NCBI RefSeq assembly: GCF_017744835.1 | Contig: NZ_JAGIAM010000003.1 | Span: 310,001 to 374,000, forward strand | DNA from: Sphingomonas sp. | Lineage (GTDB): Bacteria > Pseudomonadota > Alphaproteobacteria > Sphingomonadales > Sphingomonadaceae | DNA: 64,000 nt | Direction of reading: 5' to 3' | Shown: piece after piece, positions 33,781-47,393 of the stretch | Layout of the letters: each line of letters starts with the position of its first letter | Position numbering within the stretch: the first letter of the stretch is position 1 | Notes under the pieces: model-generated | Told to the model about the DNA's origin: nothing | Databases searched by the model: none | The model's input: the letters and a program-made list of their open reading frames with translations, nothing else | Translations under genes and position numbers: made by a program

Positions 33781-34581
33781 ATGACACTTCCCACACTCTT
33801 CATCCCGCACGGCGGCGGACCCTGCTTCTTCATGGACCCTGATGGCGGGCCGCCCGACCCGATGTGGCGGCCGATGCAGGCCTATCTCGCCGGGTTGATC
33901 GACAGCCTGCCCGAGCGGCCCACGGCGATCCTGCTCGTCTCGGGGCATTGGGAGGAGGACCAGGTCACCGTCCATGCGGGCGACGGCCAGCCCTTGCTGT
34001 TCGACTATTACGGCTTCCCCGAGCACACTTATCGCCTGCGGTGGGATGCGCCCGGCGCGCCCGAGGTGGCGATGCGGGCCAAGGCGCTGCTCGAAGGGGC
34101 CGGTTTTCCGGTCGGCGTCGAGCGGGCGCGGGGCTGGGATCACGGCGTGTTCATTCCGATGAAAGTGGCCGTGCCGGGCGCGGACATTCCGCTGGCGCAG
34201 CTCTCGCTCCGCAAGGACCTCGATCCCGCCGCGCATGTCGCGATCGGCCGGGCGCTCGCGTCGCTGAGGGACGAGGGGGTGCTGATCGTCGGATCGGGCA
34301 TGAGCTTCCACAATCTGCGCGCGCGTGGGCCTCAGGTCACGCCGGTGGCGGACGAATGGGACGCGGCGCTGATCGACGCGGTGACCGATCCCGATCCGGC
34401 GCGCCGGGCCGCGCGTGTCGCGGCGTGGGACCAGCTGCCCCACGCCCGCTTCGCCCATCCGCGCGAGGAGCATCTGCTGCCGCTGATGGTCGCGCTCGGG
34501 GCCGGCGGGGACGGCCCGGTGGTCGCGGATTACCGCGACCATGTGATGGGCTGGGGCGTGAGCGGATTTAAGTTCGGCTAG
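33781..34581 (+). CDS. LigB/DODA-type extradiol dioxygenase
   Basis: A 266-residue class III extradiol ring-cleavage dioxygenase family protein. LPTLFIPHGGGPCFFM carries the first iron-ligand His; SGHWEEDQVTVHAG carries another conserved His; RGWDHGVFIPMKV has the third conserved His region. These enzymes cleave catechol-like rings using non-haem iron; DODA-type relatives act on DOPA or dihydroxyphenyl substrates. The frame is open upstream through the repeat element, but ATG 33781 matches the family start. The substrate is not known. It stands alone between two repeat pairs. Confidence 0.85.
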   Translation: MTLPTLFIPHGGGPCFFMDPDGGPPDPMWRPMQAYLAGLIDSLPERPTAILLVSGHWEEDQVTVHAGDGQPLLFDYYGFPEHTYRLRWDAPGAPEVAMRAKALLEGAGFPVGVERARGWDHGVFIPMKVAVPGADIPLAQLSLRKDLDPAAHVAIGRALASLRDEGVLIVGSGMSFHNLRARGPQVTPVADEWDAALIDAVTDPDPARRAARVAAWDQLPHARFAHPREEHLLPLMVALGAGGDGPVVADYRDHVMGWGVSGFKFG

Positions 34582-34585
34582 CAAC

Positions 34586-34724
34586 TCCCGCTCCCTTTGG
34601 GAGCGGGAAGGAGCCCGCTCTGCGGAGCCGAGTGGGAAGGGTGAGAGCAGCTACCGTTCCGAGCCTGCCCTCACCCTTCCGCGCCTTCGGCGCTCCCTCC
34701 CTCTTCCAACGGGAGAGGGGTTCA
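34586..34724. repeat. Palindromic repeat pair, family B
   Basis: The left unit has the hairpin CCCGCTCC-CTTT-GGGAGCGGG and ends in GGAAGGGTGAG (about 34637-34644). The inverted right unit begins CTCACCCTTCC (about 34670) and ends with a CCTCTTCC-AAC-GGGAGAGG hairpin. It fills the space between the convergent dioxygenase and aldolase genes and touches the aldolase stop. Confidence 0.75.
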
Positions 34725-35489
34725 GTCCCGCCAGCTCCGGTCCACGCGGTCGACCAGTCTCACCATCGCGGCGAAGTCCGCGGCGCCGGGGCCGCCCGGC
34801 ACCTGCGCCATGTGGAGGTCGCGCTGGTGGACCGCGACGACTTCGTCCGGCACCACCAGCGGCTCGCCCATCGATGCCGTCGCGACCTGGATCTCGCAGG
34901 CGCGCTGGAGCGACCAGTGCTTGATGAACGCCTCGGGGATGGTGCGGCCCATCACCAGGATGCCGTGGTTGCGCAGCAGCATCACGCGCTTGTCGCCGAG
35001 GTTGGCGAGCAGCCGCTCGCCTTCCTCGTCGCGCACCGTCACGCCCTCGAAGTCGTGATAGGCGATCTGGCCGGCGAAACTGCACGCATAGAAGTTGGTC
35101 GGCCGCAGCCCGCCCTCGACGCTCGCGACTGCCATGCCCGCCGTGGTGTGGGTGTGCGCGATGCAATGCGCGTCGGGCAGATGGCGGTGGAACAGCGCGT
35201 GCTGGACGAAGCCGGCGCGATTGACCCCATAGGGGCTCTCGGACAGCTTGTTGCCGTCGATGTCGATCTTGACGAGGTTCGAGGCGCAGACCTCGCTGAA
35301 ATGCAGCCCGAAGGGGTTGATCAGGAAGGCGTTGTCCTCGCCCGGCACCTTCACCGTGATGTGGTTGTAGATCATCTCGGACCAGCCGAGATGATCGAAG
35401 ACGCGGTAGCAGGCGGCGAGCTGCTGGCGCGCCTCCCATTCGGCGTCGCTGACGCCCAGCTTGTTGCCGGGCTGGAGCGCGGTGGCCAT
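34722..35489 (-). CDS. Class II aldolase/adducin family protein
   Basis: A 255-residue zinc-dependent class II aldolase/adducin domain protein. The zinc-binding histidines are in CIAHTHTTAGMA, and LRNHGILVMGRTIPEA is also typical. The N-terminal part has LAACYRVFDHLGWSEMIYNHITV, found in the fuculose-phosphate aldolase-like group. GGAGAGG precedes ATG 35489. The substrate is unknown; many family members are not sugar aldolases. It is divergent from pccB. Confidence 0.85.
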   Translation of the reverse strand: MATALQPGNKLGVSDAEWEARQQLAACYRVFDHLGWSEMIYNHITVKVPGEDNAFLINPFGLHFSEVCASNLVKIDIDGNKLSESPYGVNRAGFVQHALFHRHLPDAHCIAHTHTTAGMAVASVEGGLRPTNFYACSFAGQIAYHDFEGVTVRDEEGERLLANLGDKRVMLLRNHGILVMGRTIPEAFIKHWSLQRACEIQVATASMGEPLVVPDEVVAVHQRDLHMAQVPGGPGAADFAAMVRLVDRVDRSWRD

Positions 35490-35602
35490 CGATCCTCTCC
35501 TTATGTCGTCGCGCGATTATGCATGCCGTCCCGGCAGGCGGCAACCGCGCGGTGCCTTCGGCGGCGGTCCCTCTCCCCGAGCGATCTCGGGGGAGGAATG
35601 GC

Positions 35603-35619
35603 GCGCAATAATGTTGCGC
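35603..35619. promoter_or_regulatory. Inverted repeat in the pccB promoter region
   Basis: GCGCAATAATGTTGCGC has perfect 6-bp arms around five bases and ends 49 bases before pccB. It is the right place for an operator of the propionyl-CoA operon. Alphaproteobacterial propionate regulators bind TTGC-containing dyads, but the match is only general. A separate CCTCTCCCCGAG hairpin lies just upstream (35570-35596). Confidence 0.5.
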
Positions 35620-35668
35620 CGGGCCCCCAACTCTGGTTGATGGCAACCGGAGAGGAGAGGCGGACCCG

Positions 35669-37195
<1,527 letters not shown>

Positions 37196-37196
37196 G

Positions 37197-37304
37197 TTCC
37201 CCTCCCGCTTGCGGGAGGGGCTAGGGGAGGGGGTGTGCCCTCCTTCGGAGCTTCTCGCTTGTGGTCAGCCCCTCCCCCGACCCCTCCCGCAAGCGGGAGG
37301 GGAG
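37197..37304. repeat. Palindromic repeat pair, family A, copy 2
   Basis: The left unit (37197-37233) and inverted right unit (37269-37304) share CCCCTCCCGCTTGCGGGAGG and a following GGGGCTAGGGGAGGGG or its variant. It starts two bases after the pccB stop and lies within the presumed operon. Confidence 0.85.
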
Positions 37305-37343
37305 CGCAGATGAACCGTGGAAGAGGCTTGGCGATGTGCCGCT

Positions 37344-37577
37344 ATGACTAAGGGCGTTGTTGTCGCTTTGGTCTTGGCTCTGCTGATCGTGGCCGGCGGC
37401 TATATGAGCTGGCGCGGTATTTCCCGCGAAGAGTTTCGGATGGTGGGGCGCTCGGGTTGGCATCGCCTTTCGCGTTACACATTCCACTGGTGGTATGCTT
37501 CGGTCTTCAATGTCGCTTTCACTTTGGGGCTCTGCGCGGTGGCGATCACGATGATTTCACGCGGAGAATTTAGATGA
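37344..37577 (+). CDS. Small membrane protein of the propionate operon
   Basis: A 77-residue protein with two predicted membrane helices: about residues 4-22 (VVVALVLALLIVAGGYM) and about 53-70 (ASVFNVAFTLGLCAVAITM). A Trp/Arg-rich stretch (RSGWHRLSRYTFHWWY) lies between them. Its stop overlaps the epimerase start (ATGA), so it is coupled to it. I recognise no family. ATG 37344 is preferred because the hydrophobic part begins directly after it. Confidence 0.55.
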   Translation: MTKGVVVALVLALLIVAGGYMSWRGISREEFRMVGRSGWHRLSRYTFHWWYASVFNVAFTLGLCAVAITMISRGEFR

Positions 37578-37999
37578 AGCTCGGCCGCCTCAATCATGTC
37601 GGTGTCGCCACGCCTTCGATCGCTGACTCGATCGCCTTCTACCGCGAGGTGATGGGCGCGGAGGTGATCCGCGAGCCCTTCGACTTGCCCGCGCAGGGGG
37701 TGAAGGTGTGCTTCGTCGATACGCCCAACAGCCAGATCGAGCTGATCGAGCCGCTCGGCGAAGCCTCGCCGATCCACGGCTTCCTGGCCAAGAACCCGGC
37801 GGGCGGGCAGCATCATCTCTGCTACGAAGTCCCCGACATCCACGAAGCCAAGGCCTGGTTCGAGGCCAAGGGGTGCAAGGTGCTCGGCGAGCCGCGGATC
37901 GGCGCGCACGGCACGCCGATCTTCTTCGTCCACCCGCGCGATATGGGCGGGGTGCTGACTGAGATCATGGAAACGCAGAAGGGCGACCATGACCATTGA
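37574..37999 (+). CDS. mce: Methylmalonyl-CoA epimerase
   Basis: A 141-residue glyoxalase-fold epimerase that interconverts (S)- and (R)-methylmalonyl-CoA. It contains LGRLNHVGVATPSIADSIAFYRE at the start and AGGQHHLCYEVPDI in the middle, giving the expected metal-binding His and Glu positions, and ends with FVHPRDMGGVLTEIME, a standard signature. The length is typical. It lies between pccB and the mutase, in the order of the pathway. Confidence 0.95.
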   Translation: MKLGRLNHVGVATPSIADSIAFYREVMGAEVIREPFDLPAQGVKVCFVDTPNSQIELIEPLGEASPIHGFLAKNPAGGQHHLCYEVPDIHEAKAWFEAKGCKVLGEPRIGAHGTPIFFVHPRDMGGVLTEIMETQKGDHDH

Positions 38000-38414
38000 G
38001 CCAGACCCGATCCGGCTGGCGACCGCGCTGATCCTCGACGGCGAGGGGCGCACGCTCATGGTCCGCAAACGCGGTGCCGAGGCACTCATCCAGCCCGGCG
38101 GCAAGATCGAACCCGACGAGACCGCGGTCCAGGCGGTGGTGCGCGAGATCGGCGAGGAACTCGGCTGCACGGTGATCAGCGCCGAGCCGCTCGGGCGCTT
38201 CACCGCGCCCGCCGCGCACCAGCCCGGCCGGCATGTCGAATCCGAGCTGTTCCGCGTCGAAATCGCCGGTGAGCCTGCAGCCGGGGAGGAGATCGAGGCG
38301 TTGTTCTGGCTGACGGCCGACGAAGCCGAGGCGGCGCTGATCGCACCGCTTTCCCGCAACCATGTGCTGCCGCTGGTCAAGGCCGCGGCGCGCCGAGCCA
38401 AGGACGCTGCATGA
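37989..38414 (+). CDS. Nudix hydrolase
   Basis: A 141-residue Nudix protein that begins 11 bases before the epimerase stop. The Nudix box is seen as GGKIEPDETAVQAVVREIGEELG, with the conserved glutamates for Mg binding. It may cleave a nucleoside diphosphate derivative or CoA-related compound; some Nudix enzymes of this size act on CoA species, which would fit the operon, but this is inference. The next gene overlaps its stop. Confidence 0.85.
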   Translation: MTIEPDPIRLATALILDGEGRTLMVRKRGAEALIQPGGKIEPDETAVQAVVREIGEELGCTVISAEPLGRFTAPAAHQPGRHVESELFRVEIAGEPAAGEEIEALFWLTADEAEAALIAPLSRNHVLPLVKAAARRAKDAA

Positions 38415-39196
38415 GCGGCTTCGATCATATCCTCACCCATCGGCGCGGCGACGTGCTGGCGATCACGCTCAACCGGCCCGACCGGCTCAATGCCGCGCCG
38501 CCGGCGATGTTCGACGAGATCCGCTCGGCAATCGATACGCTGGACGGCGCGCGCGCGGTGCTGCTGCTCGGGGCGGGCAAGGCCTTCTGCTCGGGCGCCG
38601 ACGTGGCGAGCGGGGCGCTCTCGGCCGGCGATCCGGGTGCTGCGACGCATGCCGCGCTCACCGAGCATTACCACCCGACGCTGGAGGCGATCGCCGAGCT
38701 GCCCGTGCCGGTGGTCAGCGCCGTACGCGGCCCCGCGGCGGGGATCGGCTGCAGCCTGGCGCTGGCGGCGGACTTCTGCGTGGCGGCGAACACCGCCTAT
38801 TTCCTCCAGGCCTTCGTCAACATCGGGCTGGTGCCTGACGGCGGCGCGAGCTGGATGCTGCCGCGGCTGATCGGCCGCCACCGCGCGCTCGAGATGATGA
38901 TGCTCGGCGAGCGCGTCCCCGCCGACAAGGCGCGCGATTGGGGCATGGTCCACCAGGTGGTGCACGAGGACGTGCTGGAGGACGAGGCCGGCCGCCTCGC
39001 CCAGCGTCTGGCCGCGGGTCCCACGGTGGCGCTGGGCATGATCCGCCGCCAGCTCCACGGCGCGCTGGGCTCGAGCTATGCCGAGGCAATGGCGCGCGAG
39101 GCGGAGAACCAGCGCACGGCGCGTGGGACGCAGGATTCGATGGAGGGCGGGATGGCCTTCCTCCAGAAGCGCAAGCCGGAGTTCAAGGGGCAGTGA
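38411..39196 (+). CDS. Enoyl-CoA hydratase/isomerase family protein
   Basis: A 261-residue crotonase-fold protein starting in an ATGA overlap. Typical stretches are LAITLNRPDRLNA, LLLGAGKAFCSGADV (oxyanion-hole region), AVRGPAAGIGCSLALAADF and AFVNIGLVPDGGASWMLPRLIGR. In the second oxyanion position GIG is kept. It resembles PaaG-type isomerase/hydratases. It could act on branched-chain or odd-chain acyl-CoA that feeds propionyl-CoA. The exact reaction is not certain. Confidence 0.85.
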   Translation: MSGFDHILTHRRGDVLAITLNRPDRLNAAPPAMFDEIRSAIDTLDGARAVLLLGAGKAFCSGADVASGALSAGDPGAATHAALTEHYHPTLEAIAELPVPVVSAVRGPAAGIGCSLALAADFCVAANTAYFLQAFVNIGLVPDGGASWMLPRLIGRHRALEMMMLGERVPADKARDWGMVHQVVHEDVLEDEAGRLAQRLAAGPTVALGMIRRQLHGALGSSYAEAMAREAENQRTARGTQDSMEGGMAFLQKRKPEFKGQ

Positions 39197-39211
39197 CCGT
39201 TCGTAGTCGTC

Positions 39212-39289
39212 GTGCTCCTGCGAAAGCAGGAGCCCAGGGTAACAGGGGGTGTCGCTTGCGGCCCTGGGCTCCTGCTTTCGCAGGAGCAC
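39212..39289. repeat. Near-perfect inverted repeat, family C
   Basis: Two 28-base arms (39212-39239 and 39262-39289) are exact reverse complements, separated by 22 bases. Each holds the small hairpin CTCCTGC-GAAA-GCAGGAG. The element ends 12 bases before the mutase ATG. This is a REP/BIME-like pair of a type different from families A, B and D. Confidence 0.9.
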
Positions 39290-39301
39290 TGGATATGGCG
39301 C

Positions 39302-41430
<2,129 letters not shown>

Positions 41431-41434
<4 letters not shown>

Positions 41435-41781
41435 GCGAAATCGCCGAAGACGAGGCCGTCGAAGCAGGGGCGGACAGCACGACTCTGCTTTACGACTATT
41501 TCAAGCATCTGACCTCGCTGTGCGTCCTGTCGCTCGGCGGCGTGCTGGCGCTGGTCCCCAATGCCAGGGACCTGAAACCCGGGCTGATCATGGGAGTGCT
41601 CGCGGTCATCGGTTTTGCGGCGCTGCTCTCCTTCGGCGGCACCTCGGAGATCGTGCGTGCGGGCTTCCTGCGGAGCCGGATGCACAAGAGCGTCAATTCC
41701 TGCCGCGTCGCGGCGCCCGTGCTGCTGTCCCTCGGGATCGGCATGTTCGTCTATCTTTTTGCCCGGACCCTGCAATCATGA
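41431..41781 (+). CDS. Small membrane protein after the mutase
   Basis: A 116-residue protein with about three membrane helices ([52 protein letters not shown]) after an acidic N-terminus. Both ends overlap neighbours by four bases (ATGA with the mutase and with bioB), which is strong evidence that it is translated. No family recognised. Confidence 0.7.
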
Positions 41782-42770
41782 CCCGTACCGACTGGACCCG
41801 CGACGAAATCGCCGCGCTGTTCGACCTGCCCTTCACCGAGCTCGTCTTCCGCGCCGCCGAGGTACACCGCGCGCACCACGCGCCGAATGAAGTGCAGCTC
41901 TCCACGCTGCTTTCGATCAAGACCGGCGGATGCCCCGAGGATTGCGCCTATTGCAGCCAGTCCGCCTCGGCCGAGACGGGGCTGAAGGCAACGAAGCTGA
42001 TGGACGTGCGCGCAGTGCTACAGGCGGCGGCGCAGGCCAAGGACAACGGCTCCTCGCGCTTCTGCATGGGCGCGGCGTGGCGCAACCCCAAGGACCGCGA
42101 CATGGACGCCATCGTCGAGATGGTCCGCGGCGTGCGCGGCATGGGGCTGGAGACCTGCATGACGCTGGGCATGCTGACCGCAGATCAGGCGGCGCGGCTC
42201 AAGGAGGCGGGGCTAGACTATTACAACCACAATATCGACACTTCGCCGGAGAATTACGCCAACGTCATCTCGACGCGCAGCTTCGAGGACCGGCTGGAGA
42301 CGCTCGACCATGTGCGTGAGGCGGGCATCAACGTCTGCTGCGGCGGGATCGTCGGCATGGGCGAGACACGCGCCGACCGCGTGGGCTTCGTCCATGCGCT
42401 AGCCACCCTGCCGCGGCACCCGGAGAGCGTGCCGGTCAACGCGCTGGTGCCGGTGAAGGGCACCGTGCTCGGGGACATGCTCGCCGACACGCCGCTGGCG
42501 AAGATCGACGACATCGAGTTCGTGCGCACCGTGGCCGTGGCGCGCATCACCATGCCCACGAGCATGGTGCGGCTATCGGCCGGCCGCGAGAGCATGAGCG
42601 ATGCGACCCAGGCGCTATGCTTCCTCGCGGGCGCCAATTCGATCTTCACCGGCGACAAGCTGCTCACCACCGGCAATGCCGGCGACGACAAGGACGCGGG
42701 GCTGTTCGCTCGGCTAGGGCTGACGGCGATGCAGGCCGAGGTGAAGGCTGAGCTCGAGGCGGCGGAGTGA
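41778..42770 (+). CDS. bioB: Biotin synthase
   Basis: A 330-residue radical-SAM enzyme that inserts sulfur into dethiobiotin. The 4Fe-4S ligands are in [12 protein letters not shown] (C52, C56, C59), and the segment with [15 protein letters not shown] and [10 protein letters not shown] carries residues around the second cluster and substrate. The length fits. It is coupled to the genes on both sides, inside an operon whose carboxylase needs biotin. Other bio genes are not present in the window. Confidence 0.95.
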   Translation: MTRTDWTRDEIAALFDLPFTELVFRAAEVHRAHHAPNEVQLSTLLSIKTGGCPEDCAYCSQSASAETGLKATKLMDVRAVLQAAAQAKDNGSSRFCMGAAWRNPKDRDMDAIVEMVRGVRGMGLETCMTLGMLTADQAARLKEAGLDYYNHNIDTSPENYANVISTRSFEDRLETLDHVREAGINVCCGGIVGMGETRADRVGFVHALATLPRHPESVPVNALVPVKGTVLGDMLADTPLAKIDDIEFVRTVAVARITMPTSMVRLSAGRESMSDATQALCFLAGANSIFTGDKLLTTGNAGDDKDAGLFARLGLTAMQAEVKAELEAAE

Positions 42771-43167
42771 GGTCGACCGCTGGCCGACTGTCGCTATTGG
42801 CGGTTGCCGCCTTGGCCGTCGCGATTCCGCTTGGCGGTGCCCAAGCCTGTACGATTATCTGGAATGAGCAAGACGCCGTTCGCCGGAGCGATGCGATAGT
42901 TTGGGGAACCTATGTGCCGGGCACGACGCCGGGCGCCGGAACCATCGAAGTAATTCGTCGGCGGAAGTGGCCCAAGGACCGGAAGAAATGGCCTAGGGAA
43001 AAGACGCTATCGATCTCCTGGGATGCAAGCTGGGTGGATGACGGAGCCAACTGTCCCGTCTGGCAGCCCAACTCGCAATATCCCCGCGGAAGGTTTTTTC
43101 TCCGAAAGGGTGCCGATGGGGCCTTCACCGTCGATGCTCAAACACCCGTCAAACGGGCGAAGCGCTG

Positions 43168-43168
<1 letters not shown>
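42767..43168 (+). CDS. Small secreted protein between bioB and pccA
   Basis: A 133-residue protein starting at GTG 42767, overlapping the bioB stop. It has a signal peptide ending near GGAQA, followed by a Cys ([10 protein letters not shown]). The mature part has a second Cys (GANCPVW) and many Trp and Arg/Lys residues, including a basic [16 protein letters not shown]. Its stop shares one base with the pccA start. Function and family unknown. Confidence 0.65.
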
Positions 43169-45204
<2,036 letters not shown>

Positions 45205-45222
45205 CGCCCGCCCGGGCGGGGA

Positions 45223-45387
45223 TCAGTTCCTGAAGATCGGCGGCAGCGGCCAGCCGCCTGGGCCCCATTGGCGCAGATTGCCGCGCAGGCGGTCGGCCTC
45301 GGCCGAAAGCGCCTGGGCCTCCGCCAGGGTGCGGGCCTCGCGCGCGCGCGCTTCGAGGCGTTCGATTTGTTGGCGCATCCGGTCCAT
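45223..45387 (-). CDS. Small coiled-coil protein
   Basis: A 54-residue reading frame converging on pccA. Residues 1-37 form a charged helix with heptads (MRQQIERLEARAREARTLAE), and the end is GPGGWPLPPIFRN. I recognise no family. A ribosome-binding site is weak for both ATG 45387 and ATG 45378, so the call rests on the composition and the fit of the frame to the gap. Confidence 0.4.
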   Translation of the reverse strand: MDRMRQQIERLEARAREARTLAEAQALSAEADRLRGNLRQWGPGGWPLPPIFRN

Positions 45388-45534
45388 GGAGGAATAACCC
45401 CCGGCACCTCGCTTTGTTCGGCCCTTTCGCGCCCGCGCCACGCCTTTTCTCGCGCGGGGCTTGGCGCGCGCGGCTTTCCCGGAGATAGTCGCGCCAAAGG
45501 GCGGCGCGACCGCTTGCGGAGAGGGGAGCAACCA

Positions 45535-47217
45535 ATGGCCACGACGGCGGGCGACGTGCCCAGGCACCATCAGGCAACGCAGAGCGAGAAGCTGGTGATC
45601 ACCGCTTCGTCGCTGGGCACGGTCTTCGAATGGTATGATTTCTACCTCTACGGCCTGCTGGCGACGATCATCACCTCGCAATTCTTCTCGGGCGTGAACG
45701 AAACGACCGGCTTCATCTTCGCGCTCGCGGCCTTCGCGGCGGGCTTTGCGGTACGGCCGTTCGGCGCGCTGGTGTTCGGCCGGATCGGCGACCTCGTCGG
45801 GCGCAAGAACACCTTCCTGGTGACCATGGGCATCATGGGCCTCTCGACCTTCGTCGTCGGGCTGCTGCCGAGCTATGCCTCGATCGGCGTCGCCGCGCCG
45901 GTGCTGCTCGTTCTGCTGCGGCTGCTGCAGGGGCTGGCGCTGGGCGGCGAATATGGTGGCGCCGCGACCTATGTCGCCGAGCATGCGCCCAACGATCGGC
46001 GCGGCTTCTACACGAGCTGGATCCAGACCACCGCGACGCTGGGGCTGTTCGCGGCGCTGCTCGTGGTGATCGGCGTGCGCACTTTGGTGGGCGAGGCGGC
46101 GTTCGCGTCCTGGGGCTGGCGCGTGCCCTTCCTCGTCTCGATCCTGCTGCTCGGCGTGTCGATGTGGATCCGCCTCCAGCTTTCCGAAAGCCCGGTCTTC
46201 CAGAAGATGAAGGAGGAGGGGAAGACCTCCAAGGCGCCGCTGACCGAGGCGTTCGGCCAATGGAGCAACCTTCGCGTGGTGATCCTCGCGCTGCTCGGCG
46301 CGGTCGCGGGGCAGGCGGTGGTCTGGTACACGGGGCAGTTCTACGCGCTGTTCTTCCTCGAGAAGATGCTCAAGGTCGACGGCGCGACCACCAACATCCT
46401 GATTGCCATCGCGCTGGCGCTCGCCACGCCCTTCTTCGTCTTCTTCGGCTGGCTGTCGGACCGGATCGGGCGCAAGCCGATCATCCTCGCGGGCTGTCTG
46501 CTTGCGGCGGTGACCTATTTCCCGCTGTTCAACGCGCTGACCCATGCCGCCAATCCGGCGCTGGCTGAGGCGCGCGAGCGGGCGCCGGTGGTGCTCGCGC
46601 CCTTCCAGACGCACTGCTCGTTCCAGTTCGATCCGATCGGCAAGCAGAGCTTCGACACCACGCCGTGCGACGTCGCCAAGGCCTGGCTCGCCAAGGCGGG
46701 CGTGCCCTATCGCGTCGTGCCGGACGAATGGAGCGACCGCGTGCCCGATACGCTGATGATGCGCGTCGGCGACAGGGTCATCGTCCCGCCCACCACCGAG
46801 GCGCTTCGCGATCCGACGGGGCGCAAGCCGGTGATCGCGGCGTTTCAGAAGGAGCTGCAGGCGGCGCTCAGCGAAGCCGGCTATCCAGCCAAGGCCGATC
46901 CGGCTGCGATCAACAAGCCGCTGGTCGTCGCGGTCCTGTTCGTGCTCGTGCTCTATGTGACGATGGTCTACGGGCCGATCGCCGCGCTGCTGGTCGAGCT
47001 CTTCCCGACGCGGATCCGCTACACCTCGATGTCGCTGCCCTATCACATCGGCAACGGCTGGTTCGGCGGCTTCCTGCCCACCGTGGCCTTCGCGATGGTC
47101 GCGGCGACGGGGGATATCTATTACGGCCTCTGGTACCCGATCATCGTCGCGCTGCTGACGCTGGGAGTGGGGCTGTTCTTCCTGCCCGAGACCTTCCGCC
47201 GCAATATCGACGGGTGA
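45535..47217 (+). CDS. MHS-family MFS transporter with large external loop
   Basis: A 560-residue proton symporter of the metabolite:H+ symporter group. Signature segments are GTVFEWYDFYLYG in the first helix, FGRIGDLVGRKNTFLVT in loop 2-3 and LLQGLALGGEYGGAATYVAEH in helix 4. It is longer than the usual 430 residues. Residues about 335-460 form a hydrophilic insertion between helices, with two cysteines (C361 and C378) that may bond. Related MFS proteins of sphingomonads and xanthomonads also carry such a loop. GAGGGGAG precedes ATG 45535. The substrate, probably a small organic acid or betaine-like solute, is not clear. Confidence 0.85.
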   Translation: MATTAGDVPRHHQATQSEKLVITASSLGTVFEWYDFYLYGLLATIITSQFFSGVNETTGFIFALAAFAAGFAVRPFGALVFGRIGDLVGRKNTFLVTMGIMGLSTFVVGLLPSYASIGVAAPVLLVLLRLLQGLALGGEYGGAATYVAEHAPNDRRGFYTSWIQTTATLGLFAALLVVIGVRTLVGEAAFASWGWRVPFLVSILLLGVSMWIRLQLSESPVFQKMKEEGKTSKAPLTEAFGQWSNLRVVILALLGAVAGQAVVWYTGQFYALFFLEKMLKVDGATTNILIAIALALATPFFVFFGWLSDRIGRKPIILAGCLLAAVTYFPLFNALTHAANPALAEARERAPVVLAPFQTHCSFQFDPIGKQSFDTTPCDVAKAWLAKAGVPYRVVPDEWSDRVPDTLMMRVGDRVIVPPTTEALRDPTGRKPVIAAFQKELQAALSEAGYPAKADPAAINKPLVVAVLFVLVLYVTMVYGPIAALLVELFPTRIRYTSMSLPYHIGNGWFGGFLPTVAFAMVAATGDIYYGLWYPIIVALLTLGVGLFFLPETFRRNIDG

Positions 47218-47232
47218 GGCGTGAACCATTTT

Positions 47233-47382
47233 CCCCTCCCTGCAAGGGAGGGGATCAAGGGGTGGGTTCAGCAGCGGGCGAGGCTCGATGCCTCGGCCGG
47301 TGCTTCATCGCCGCGGCATGAATCTCTTGAGCGCGCAGACGCGCGCACCCACCCCTAGCCCCTCCCTGCAAGCAGGGAGGGG
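47233..47382. repeat. Palindromic repeat pair, family D
   Basis: The left unit (47233-47268) and inverted right unit (47347-47382) share CCCCTCCCTGC, then GGGAGGGG and AAGGGGTGGGT or TAGGGGTGGGT. A spacer of about 78 bases lies between them. It sits between the convergent MFS and receptor genes. Confidence 0.8.
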
Positions 47383-47393
47383 TGTTTCGCCGA

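Noticed and set aside
39212..39301. N-terminal extension of the mutase
   Set aside because: The residues come from the inverted repeat and are not found in methylmalonyl-CoA mutases.
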